DNA of 19,523 nucleotides from an uncultured Clostridia bacterium. GTDB taxonomy: Bacteria; Bacillota; Clostridia; TANB77; RGIG9151. Numbering within the stretch: the stretch's first letter is position 1; the number at the start of each line of letters is the position of its first letter. Positions 8,093 through 15,223 of the stretch are shown here, piece after piece. The notes beneath the pieces were generated by a model. The model was not told the origin of the DNA. It was given only the letters and a program-made list of their open reading frames with translations, and searched no databases. Location of the stretch: positions 1 through 19,523 of the forward strand of contig CAKSUD010000026.1 in assembly GCA_934500865.1 (NCBI GenBank), read 5' to 3'. Both the position numbers and the translations under genes were made by a program.

Positions 8093-9869
8093 AATAATAA
8101 AATTAGTTGCATTTTGCTTAAGTATAACTTTAATGATTTTTTTACCTGCACTTTTTAGCCTGGGATTTGAATTGTATTTAAATATTTCAATGAAGAGTAC
8201 AGGAAAATTGCCAACAGTAGATAACTATAAAAAGTTGGAACAATTAGTTGGAAATACAAGATATGTAGAATATGACACTTGGTTACCGGATTTCGAAATG
8301 GGTACGGATGTTCGGAGGGATTTTGTTTTTAACAGTGGCGATATGGCCGGAATAAATAGCAAATCGTACAATTCTTCAATTTTTGATGGATTTATTGAAT
8401 CGACAACAGGAACAGCACAAGATTATTCGACAACTAACACACAAGTTACTAATGTTGATGAAGCCGATATATTAAAAAATGATGGAAAATATATTTATAT
8501 GATTGCAAAAAATAAATTGATTATAGTAGAAGCTTTTCCGGCTGAAAATATGAAAAAGGTTTCTGAAATTGAAATGGAAAATGGATATAGAGCAATTGAT
8601 ATGTATATATCGGGAGATAAGCTGTTTTTAGTGACTGATGACTACAATAGGGACTATGGTTCAAACAGTTTCAGACTATATAATAATAGTGCTAATATAG
8701 AAACTAAAGTGATTTTATATGATATAACAGACCGAAATAATCCTAAGAGTATTAAGACTTTTGAATTTACAGGAAGTTATACTTCTTCAAGGCTTAATGG
8801 AAATACTGTTTACTTATTTTCTAATATGAACGTGAAAAAGAATGGTGATATTGTAATTCCTAGTTATAAAGAAAATGATTTTACAAGTTTTAAAGACGTA
8901 GAGTTAACAGAAGTACAATATGTGCCAAATGATAGCTATAACAGTTATACCCAAATTTTTGCTTTTGATTTATCTACACCTTCAAATTCACCTAAAGTAG
9001 TTACATATTTAGGTTCAAGTGCTAAAAATGTGTATATGTCATTAGGCAATTTATATATGGCTCAAAATGTATCGGGAGAAACGGTAGTATATAAATTTGA
9101 CTTAGATAATGCTTATCCTAGATTTGAAGCAAAGGGAAAAGTACCCGGAACTATGATTAACCAATTCGCAATGGATGAATATGATAGTAATTTTAGAATT
9201 GCTACTACTAAAAATAGTGTTAGTGGTGTTTATATATTGAGCGAAAGTATGCATAGACTTGGAAGTGTTAATAATATCGCACGTGGTGAGCAGATTAAAT
9301 CAGTTAGATTTGAGGGTAATAGAGGATATGTTGTTACTTTTAGAAATACAGATCCGTTGTTTGTTATAGATTTAAGTAAGGCAAGGGCTCCAAAAATTTT
9401 AGGAGAATTAAAAATTACAGGTTATAGTACATACCTACACCCTTATGATGAAAATCATGTTATTGGCTTTGGATATGATGGAAATTCGTGGGGAACTAAT
9501 GGTTCGTTGAAAATTGCTTTGTTTGACATAACTGATGTTGCAAACCCGAAAGAGAAGTTTAAAGAAGTAATTAATGCAAACAGTTCTGAGTTACTTGATA
9601 ATCATAAAGCATTATTATTCTCAAAGGAAAAGAACTTGATTGCATTCCCGGTTGGAAGCTATGCATGGAGTAAGGACAAGTCGACTGATGTTGGTAAGGT
9701 ATATACGATAAATTTAGATGATGGTTTTAAACTAAGAGGAGAGATTAAGCATAGCTCTGATATTGAAAGGATGTTGTTTATGGATGACATCTTATATGGA
9801 GTTTCTTCTACGAACGTATCTGCACATGATATTAATAGTGTAAATGAATTAAACAAAATTGATATTTAA
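8082..9869 (+). CDS. Membrane-anchored beta-propeller domain protein (PF09826-like)
   Basis: A 595-residue protein with an N-terminal hydrophobic anchor (residues 8-35) and a large extracytoplasmic domain. TNTQVTNVDEADILKNDGKY (residues 118-137) matches the diagnostic 'TNvQVegVDEADivKtDGkYiY' signature that I associate with the beta-propeller family PF09826. It is followed by recurring beta-strand blocks such as KLFLVTDD, NTVYLFS, KIALFDITD and ILYGVSS. The length and closing blade look complete. No catalytic residues are evident; such propellers usually serve as binding platforms, though the specific role here is unknown. It overlaps the upstream membrane-protein gene by 11 bases and is followed 15 bases later by a small signal-anchored protein, so the three form one operon. 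Confidence 0.88.
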   Translation: MKNKIIKLVAFCLSITLMIFLPALFSLGFELYLNISMKSTGKLPTVDNYKKLEQLVGNTRYVEYDTWLPDFEMGTDVRRDFVFNSGDMAGINSKSYNSSIFDGFIESTTGTAQDYSTTNTQVTNVDEADILKNDGKYIYMIAKNKLIIVEAFPAENMKKVSEIEMENGYRAIDMYISGDKLFLVTDDYNRDYGSNSFRLYNNSANIETKVILYDITDRNNPKSIKTFEFTGSYTSSRLNGNTVYLFSNMNVKKNGDIVIPSYKENDFTSFKDVELTEVQYVPNDSYNSYTQIFAFDLSTPSNSPKVVTYLGSSAKNVYMSLGNLYMAQNVSGETVVYKFDLDNAYPRFEAKGKVPGTMINQFAMDEYDSNFRIATTKNSVSGVYILSESMHRLGSVNNIARGEQIKSVRFEGNRGYVVTFRNTDPLFVIDLSKARAPKILGELKITGYSTYLHPYDENHVIGFGYDGNSWGTNGSLKIALFDITDVANPKEKFKEVINANSSELLDNHKALLFSKEKNLIAFPVGSYAWSKDKSTDVGKVYTINLDDGFKLRGEIKHSSDIERMLFMDDILYGVSSTNVSAHDINSVNELNKIDI

Positions 9870-9884
9870 AGGAGATGAAAATTA

Positions 9885-10628
9885 ATGGGAATGGCTTTTG
9901 CAAGTGGGCTAGGGATAATTGGTGTTTTATTGGCGGCTATTTGTACGGGAAATATGTTATATCCTATAGCTTATCTACAAGATATAACTGAAGATGTATC
10001 TTATAGCCAGGAAGAAATTGAGTTGTGGACGGTGGAATCTGAAATCATGTCGTATGAACAACCTTATGAACTTGAGATGCACGCTAGTAGCTTATTAAAT
10101 GTTGACAAGTTAGATGTGTATTGCGAAGGTAAGGGAAAGGTTGGAACTTTATATGATAATGCAGATTATAAAAATAACAGGGACAAAATAAGTGGCGATG
10201 GAGAGTTCTCAGGGGTTTTACTTATTGACGGGTATACAGAAGATACTGCCCTTAAATTTTATGTAGAAATTGATGGAAATAAAAGCTGTGTTAGCAATAA
10301 GGTTGATTTTTCCATTATTACTCCTTTTACAGAAAAAGAACTTAGTGATATGGATACTGTAGATAATGAGATAAGAAGATTATTAGAAGAAGCTAATTCT
10401 AAAATTCCTGAAGGTGCTACAAAAGAAGAAAAGATTAAAATTAGGTATGATATGGTTTATCCGTATTTAGAAAAGATAGCCGATATAAATAATCCGGATA
10501 GATTAATAAAAGACTTACAGTACTTCGATGAAACAATACGTTTTACATATCTAAGTAGTGGGATAGACAACACTTTGGCTTTATGGGTGCATTGGGAAGA
10601 TGGAGACGATGCTTTGAAGTGCAACTAA
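9885..10628 (+). CDS. Signal-anchored extracytoplasmic protein, family not recognised
   Basis: A 247-residue protein with a GGAG site just before the ATG. Residues 7-30 form one hydrophobic segment (LGIIGVLLAAICTG), read as a signal anchor or an uncleaved signal peptide. Residues about 55-150 are beta-rich, possibly an Ig-like fold, and include LNVDKLDVYCEGKGKVGTLY. Residues about 150-247 are mostly helical, with IPEGATKEEKIKIRYDMVYP and YLEKIADINNPDRLIKDLQY. I do not recognise the family. The ending WVHWEDGDDALKCN is abrupt, and 112 bases separate the stop from the operon terminator, so a shortened version of a longer protein is possible. It is the last gene of the operon with the beta-propeller protein, its likely partner at the cell surface. 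Confidence 0.82.
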   Translation: MGMAFASGLGIIGVLLAAICTGNMLYPIAYLQDITEDVSYSQEEIELWTVESEIMSYEQPYELEMHASSLLNVDKLDVYCEGKGKVGTLYDNADYKNNRDKISGDGEFSGVLLIDGYTEDTALKFYVEIDGNKSCVSNKVDFSIITPFTEKELSDMDTVDNEIRRLLEEANSKIPEGATKEEKIKIRYDMVYPYLEKIADINNPDRLIKDLQYFDETIRFTYLSSGIDNTLALWVHWEDGDDALKCN

Positions 10629-10740
10629 GCTATCTATACATTACTTTTTGAAAACGAGGTCATTGGAAAAATATTTTTGAAAAGTTTACCAATCTAAAAT
10701 GGTTGCAATGCAAGGCAGAATGTAATATAAACGTATTACT

Positions 10741-10769
10741 AAAAAACTGTGCGAATCGCACAGTTTTTT
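10741..10769 (+). terminator. Terminator of the envelope operon
   Basis: AAAAAACTGTGC (10741-10752) pairs with GCACAGTTTTTT (10758-10769) around the loop GAATC. The perfect stem flanked by A and T tracts could work in both directions, but only + strand genes lie upstream. The 112 bases between the last stop and this hairpin (10629-10740) show no gene. Confidence 0.9.
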
Positions 10770-10772
10770 CTC

Positions 10773-10801
10773 TTGTCAAAATTTAATAAAAAATATATAA
10801 T
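10773..10801 (+). promoter_or_regulatory. Sigma-A promoter upstream of the NdpA-like gene and possibly the dlt-like cluster
   Basis: TTGTCA (10773-10778) and TATAAT (10796-10801) are 17 bp apart in a very A/T-rich stretch. It begins four bases after the preceding terminator. No other convincing promoter appears before 18525, so the NdpA-like gene and the six genes after it may be one transcript. Confidence 0.75.
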
Positions 10802-10841
10802 TTTAACGAAAAATGATACATAAGAAAAGAGTGAATGAATA

Positions 10842-11831
10842 ATGGAAATACAAATTGAAAAGGCTGTTTTGCACGTACTTGATAAGAATAGTTCTATGCC
10901 TATTTTTTCTGAGGAATTACTAGATTTAACTGATGATGCTATTTATAATTTTATCTCAATGAACCTAAAGAAAATGTGTGACGATAACTCTACGAAAAAT
11001 GGAAAACTTAGTGAAACTAATGAGTTGTTTGAAAGTATTGAACAAATAGATACAAAATTTGTTGAAATAAGTAGAGAAATTGCCGATAAGTTATATAAGA
11101 TTATGATACAACAGGATAGTATCCCAAGCGCCGACTTACTTGTTGCGATTGCAACAATAGACGGAAAGAAAATGCTTGGCATTGTGAAACTCAATTATAA
11201 AGAAGGTTTTACACATTTCGTGGATTATAATAATTCATCTACAAGTAACAGAATTATAAAGCATAAGGTTATTTTTTCAACTGAAGGTCAAAAAACAGAT
11301 GAAGGTGTGATGATAGATTTAGTCAGCCATAAATTAATGATTACTGAAAAAGAGTATTTAATTGATGGTGACAAAATCAATTATTTTTCTGAGATTTTTT
11401 TGAAGTGTAAACCTGAAATTTCTAAAAATGAAGCTGTGAAAATCGTAAATAAAGTTGCTAAAGAAATTAACAAAAAGTATTTTGATAGTGACTTCACAAA
11501 AGATGTAGTTGTAAAAGAAGCTATACATGATGAAATTCAAGAAACAAGTAAAATAAATATATGTACGATTGCACAGAAGGCTTTTGGCGGCAATAAAGAG
11601 ATACAAGAAGAGTACATCGAAGAGGTTAAAAAAGCAGGTGTGAAAGAAGAAATAACTTTTGCCGGAGAAGAGCCTGAAAAAAAGTTTAGCAAGCATAAAA
11701 TTAAAACTGAAAATGGAATTGAACTTAGTGTTCCAACAGATATTTACAAAGATAAAAATGCAATTGAGTTTATAAACAACCCTGATGGAACTATATCTAT
11801 ATTAATTACAAATGTGAAGATTAAAAAATAG
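10842..11831 (+). CDS. Nucleoid-associated protein, NdpA/YejK-like (PF04245)
   Basis: A 329-residue soluble protein that resembles the 37-kDa nucleoid-associated family throughout. It opens with IEKAVLHVLDKNSSMPIFSE, has a central ADLLVAIATIDGKKMLGIVKLNYKE block, and closes with GIELSVPTDIYKDKNAIEFI and NPDGTISILITNVKIKK. In Gram-negative bacteria members bind the nucleoid; in Firmicutes the role is poorly defined and some homologues may belong to defence or mobile contexts. The ribosome binding site is weak (an AAGAG-like stretch before the ATG). The gene follows its own promoter and sits 35 bases before the polysaccharide deacetylase. No functional link to the envelope genes downstream is evident. 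Confidence 0.85.
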   Translation: MEIQIEKAVLHVLDKNSSMPIFSEELLDLTDDAIYNFISMNLKKMCDDNSTKNGKLSETNELFESIEQIDTKFVEISREIADKLYKIMIQQDSIPSADLLVAIATIDGKKMLGIVKLNYKEGFTHFVDYNNSSTSNRIIKHKVIFSTEGQKTDEGVMIDLVSHKLMITEKEYLIDGDKINYFSEIFLKCKPEISKNEAVKIVNKVAKEINKKYFDSDFTKDVVVKEAIHDEIQETSKINICTIAQKAFGGNKEIQEEYIEEVKKAGVKEEITFAGEEPEKKFSKHKIKTENGIELSVPTDIYKDKNAIEFINNPDGTISILITNVKIKK

Positions 11832-11866
11832 TCTTAATGTGGTACTGATGAGAAGGAGTGGGACGA

Positions 11867-12721
11867 ATGAATTTGTTAGTCCTTGTAGGTATTTTAGTAG
11901 TTTGTATAATTAATTGCTTTAATAGTTTTGTCGGATATGTTCCGGTAAAAGCTGTGGAGAGTGAAAGCGTAGAAGTCGGAGAGGCTGTTCCTATACTTAT
12001 GTTTCATCATTTTGTTACAGACGAGAAAGAATGTGATTCTAGTGCGACTATAACGGATAAGAAGTTTCAAGAAGTACTAAATGAAATTGAGGAGTTAGGA
12101 TACGAGACAATATCTTTTAAGGATTTAATTGATTTTACAGAATATAAAAAAGAATTGCCGAATAAACCGATTTTAATAACTATGGATGATGGATATAAAA
12201 GTAATTATGAAATTGCTTTTCCATTGTTAAAAGAAAAGAATATGAAAGCAACAGTATCTATTATCGGGAAGTCTACTAAGTACACAAGTTCTTATTTAAA
12301 AAATAAAACATTAGAGCATATGAGCTGGGAAGACCTTAATGAAATGATAGAAAGCGGAGTTTTTGAAGTTGGCAATCACACTTTTGACTTACATAAATTA
12401 AAATCGTATGGTGGAAGTAGAAACGGTATAACCAAAAATTTTTTTGAGTCAGAAGCGGATTATTCAAAAGTTGTAAGGGCAGATATTGATTCATTAGAAA
12501 ATGCACTAAAGGTTAATTGCAATAATTATAAGAATAATGTATTTTGCTATCCGTATGGATACTATGATAAGTTAAGTGAAGCTATTATAAGTGGACTTGG
12601 ATATAAGGTAACACTTACAACTGATGAAGGTGTTAATTATATTAAGCCTGGCGATAAATTAATAGGGTTAAAGAGAATAAATGTATCAATGGAAACGAAA
12701 ATTAGTGATTATTTAAAATAG
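11867..12721 (+). CDS. Secreted polysaccharide deacetylase (NodB/CE4 family)
   Basis: A 284-residue protein with an N-terminal hydrophobic signal or anchor (residues 2-25) and a complete NodB homology domain. VPILMFHH (41-48) opens the domain. TMDDG (105-109) supplies the catalytic base Asp107 and metal ligand Asp108. HTFDLH (171-176) gives the two metal-binding His, and CYPYGYYD (227-234) is the later motif. It should remove N-acetyl groups from an extracellular sugar polymer (peptidoglycan, teichoic-type polymer or capsule; not resolvable here). The start is ATG 11867, nine bases after AAGGAG; the in-frame GTG at 11858 abuts that site and is unlikely. It heads the dlt-like cluster, 10 bases before the ligase gene. 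The tail of the SGNH protein at the cluster's far end looks like a degenerate copy of this domain. Confidence 0.92.
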   Translation: MNLLVLVGILVVCIINCFNSFVGYVPVKAVESESVEVGEAVPILMFHHFVTDEKECDSSATITDKKFQEVLNEIEELGYETISFKDLIDFTEYKKELPNKPILITMDDGYKSNYEIAFPLLKEKNMKATVSIIGKSTKYTSSYLKNKTLEHMSWEDLNEMIESGVFEVGNHTFDLHKLKSYGGSRNGITKNFFESEADYSKVVRADIDSLENALKVNCNNYKNNVFCYPYGYYDKLSEAIISGLGYKVTLTTDEGVNYIKPGDKLIGLKRINVSMETKISDYLK

Positions 12722-12731
12722 GAGGCAATAT

Positions 12732-14234
12732 ATGTACTATACAAATGTGCTCGATTATCTAGAAAACTCAGCTAAAAATTATCCGAATAAACTTGCGTTC
12801 ACAGACGAAAAGAACTCTATAACATTTAACGTATTAAAAGAATATGCCAAGTCGTTAGGCTCTACGATTGCAGAGAAAACAAATAATACTATCAGAAGAC
12901 CTATAATTGTTATGGTTAAAAATAATGTTTATGATATTGTAGGTTTTATGGGAACATTGTACAGCGGAAATTTTTATGTCCCGATAGATGAAAAAATGCC
13001 GAAGGAGAGATTAGAAGCTATTATTTCTAAATTAAATCCTTTAATGATATTACACCAAAGTGGGTATGCAGTAGATTATTTGGCACTGTGCATAGAAGAA
13101 AAGATTACAAATGAAATTAACATAGAAAATCTAAAAAACATAAGAAATAAAATTATAGATATAGACCCTGCATATATAATTTTTACATCTGGTTCTACCG
13201 GAGTTCCTAAAGGAATTGTTATAACACATAGAGCCATTATAGATTTAGTTGAATGGCTTAGTGAAACATTTGACTTTACTAATGAAGATGTTTTAGGCAA
13301 TCAGACACCATTTTATTTTGATGCATCTGTAAAAGATATATATTTAACATTAAAGAATTCACTTACAATGCATATAATTCCTAAAAAATTCTTTATGTTT
13401 CCTATAAAATTAATGGAGTATCTAAATGAAAATAAGGTAACTGCAATACTTTGGGCAACATCTGCAATTAATTTAGTAGCTAATTCTAAAGTGCTTGATT
13501 TATGCCAACCGGAGTTTTTACATAAAGTATTTTTTGCCGGAGAGGCAATGTATGCAAAGAATTTAAATATATGGCGTAGGGCATTACCTAATGCTATGTA
13601 TGTAAATTTATATGGTCCTACCGAGATTACGGTTGACTGTACATATTATATTGTAAATAGAGATTTTAGTGATGACGAAATTATTCCAATAGGCAATAAT
13701 TGCAAGAATATGGAAATAATATTGCTAGATGATGAGTTGAATTTGGATAAGAGCGGAGAAATATGTGTGCGTGGAACAGGGGTTTCACTTGGATATTATA
13801 ATGAAACTGAAAAAACGAATACTAGTTTTATTCAAAATCCTCATAATTTATATTATAGAGACATTTTATATAAAACCGGAGATATTGCTAGATATAATGA
13901 GTTTGGAGAGCTTGTCTTTATTTGCAGAAAAGACGGACAGGTTAAACATATGGGAAACAGAATTGAATTAGGTGAGATAGAAGTTGCGGTTAATTCTTTG
14001 GATGATATTGATGAGGCTGTTTGTTTATTTGATAGTAGTTCCGATAAAATTATACTTATATGCAAGGGAAGAGAGTTAACAAATTCTCTTATTATCTCAT
14101 CTCTTTCATCTAAACTTCCTAAATATATGCTGCCGAATGTTATAAAAATATTAGAAGATATGCCTTATAACAGAAATGGTAAAATAGATAGAGTTAAGCT
14201 AAAGGAGATGTTCATAAATGGAGAAAATATGTGA
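12732..14234 (+). CDS. Amino-acid adenylating ligase, DltA-like
   Basis: A 500-residue stand-alone adenylation enzyme of the ANL superfamily: it activates an amino acid with ATP and loads it on the phosphopantetheine arm of a carrier protein. Visible motifs are IIFTSGSTGVPKG (149-161, P-loop), FYFDASV (194-200, with Asp197 as the expected amino-group ligand), YGPTE (294-298), YKTGD (380-384), QVKHMGNRIELGEIE (403-417), and the C-terminal catalytic Lys484 in NGKIDR. Position 269, Cys in D-Ala-specific DltA by my recollection, is Ala here (FFAGEAM). My manual alignment to GrsA gives the specificity code D-A-K-L-F-A-L-V-D. Lys201 and Asp302 in the pocket argue against plain D-alanine. AGGAGG overlaps the preceding stop codon. 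The gene overlaps the GNAT gene by 17 bases and lies near the carrier-protein gene. Confidence 0.9.
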   Translation: MYYTNVLDYLENSAKNYPNKLAFTDEKNSITFNVLKEYAKSLGSTIAEKTNNTIRRPIIVMVKNNVYDIVGFMGTLYSGNFYVPIDEKMPKERLEAIISKLNPLMILHQSGYAVDYLALCIEEKITNEINIENLKNIRNKIIDIDPAYIIFTSGSTGVPKGIVITHRAIIDLVEWLSETFDFTNEDVLGNQTPFYFDASVKDIYLTLKNSLTMHIIPKKFFMFPIKLMEYLNENKVTAILWATSAINLVANSKVLDLCQPEFLHKVFFAGEAMYAKNLNIWRRALPNAMYVNLYGPTEITVDCTYYIVNRDFSDDEIIPIGNNCKNMEIILLDDELNLDKSGEICVRGTGVSLGYYNETEKTNTSFIQNPHNLYYRDILYKTGDIARYNEFGELVFICRKDGQVKHMGNRIELGEIEVAVNSLDDIDEAVCLFDSSSDKIILICKGRELTNSLIISSLSSKLPKYMLPNVIKILEDMPYNRNGKIDRVKLKEMFINGENM

Positions 14235-14979
14235 CATAAACCAACTTGATTTATTGATTTTGCCTTATCTAAAAAAAGGTGTTATTACAAATAACTTTAT
14301 AAGTTTAGCTGAATATAAGTTATATCTTGAAGAAAAATCACTATATTATGAAAAAAATAATAATGTTTTGATGCTTTTTAGAGAAGTTAATGGTATTTAC
14401 CATACATATTTTTATATAAATGCTTTTGAAGAAATTAAAATGCCGAAAAATGTTGCGGTGGAAGTGGTAAATCCGTCTGATGAATTGGTAGAATACTTTC
14501 TTAAACTAGGAATTAAGGCGGTAAAGAGTAGACTTGAGATGGAGCTTAAATCAGTTAATAGTGAAATGGAATGTAATTTACTTGTAAATCCGAGTAGTGA
14601 GGAAATTAGAGAAGCATACGACATCGTTTTAAGCAACTTTGACAATGTTTATGGTTATATTCCAAGCCAAAGTGAATTCCTTAGAGACGGTATTTTGATT
14701 TATAAAGATGAAAGTGGCAAGATAGAGGGAATAGTTCATTATAAGACTGTTCCTAAATGTAGTCAGATTTTACATATAGCAGTTATAAAAGAAAAACGTT
14801 TATGTGGAATAGGCAGAAAGATTTTAAATGGATATATATATTTAGAGAAAGATAAATGCAAAGCTTTTAAACTATGGGTAAATGAAGAAAATGAAAATGC
14901 AATAAGATTTTATGAGAAAAACGGTTATGCTTTTTCCGGAAGAAAATCAGCGATATTTAGTGATATAGGAGATGCGTGA
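14218..14979 (+). CDS. GNAT-family N-acetyltransferase in the dlt-like cluster
   Basis: A 253-residue soluble protein. The C-terminal half (about 120-250) carries a GNAT fold: the acetyl-CoA loop RLCGIGRKIL (194-203, fitting R-x-x-G-x-G/A) and the motif-B region LWVNEENENAIRFYEKNGYA (219-238). The N-terminal 120 residues are unassigned and could be a degenerate second GNAT-like domain or an accessory domain. GNAT enzymes move an acyl group, usually acetyl from CoA, to an amine. Sitting between the ligase and carrier genes, it could acylate the activated amino acid or a cytoplasmic sugar nucleotide; both are inference. The ATG follows AAAGGAG at proper spacing and overlaps the ligase's end by 17 bases. 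Canonical dlt operons have no such gene. Confidence 0.87.
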   Translation: MEKICDINQLDLLILPYLKKGVITNNFISLAEYKLYLEEKSLYYEKNNNVLMLFREVNGIYHTYFYINAFEEIKMPKNVAVEVVNPSDELVEYFLKLGIKAVKSRLEMELKSVNSEMECNLLVNPSSEEIREAYDIVLSNFDNVYGYIPSQSEFLRDGILIYKDESGKIEGIVHYKTVPKCSQILHIAVIKEKRLCGIGRKILNGYIYLEKDKCKAFKLWVNEENENAIRFYEKNGYAFSGRKSAIFSDIGDA

Positions 14980-14980
14980 T

Positions 14981-15214
14981 ATGGAGGAAAGATTATTAAA
15001 AATTTTAAGTGAATTAAGACCGGAAGTTGATTTTACTTCCGAGACAGCTTTAGTAGATGACGGAATTTTGGATTCGTTTGATATGGTGGCATTAGTTACT
15101 GAGATTAATGATGAGTTTGATGTAAGAATCGGAATTGAAAATTTAGTCCCTGAGAATTTTAATTCTGTGGATTCAATAATAGAGTTAATTGAAAGATTAC
15201 AAGAAGAAGGTTAG
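14981..15214 (+). CDS. Acyl/aminoacyl carrier protein, DltC-like
   Basis: A 77-residue acidic helical protein with the phosphopantetheine attachment Ser32 in GILDSFDMVALV and the usual carrier-protein ending IENLVPENFNSVDSIIELI. It should carry the residue activated by the ligase encoded about 750 bases upstream. An in-frame ATG at 14972 would add three residues, but AGGAG (14967-14971) directly abuts it. The ATG at 14981 is nine bases from that site and one base after the GNAT stop, so it is preferred. The size and the DSF motif fit DltC-type carriers. It needs a phosphopantetheinyl transferase encoded elsewhere. Confidence 0.92.
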   Translation: MEERLLKILSELRPEVDFTSETALVDDGILDSFDMVALVTEINDEFDVRIGIENLVPENFNSVDSIIELIERLQEEG

Positions 15215-15223
15215 GAGTAAAAA

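Noticed and set aside
10703..10713. TTGCA-A-TGCAA dyad in the intergenic region before the terminator.
   Set aside because: Short, not near any promoter element, and inside the untranslated tail of the previous operon.
12732..14234. Reading the ligase as part of a nonribosomal peptide synthetase pathway.
   Set aside because: There is no condensation or thioesterase domain nearby; a single carrier protein with an MBOAT and an SGNH partner fits surface acylation better.
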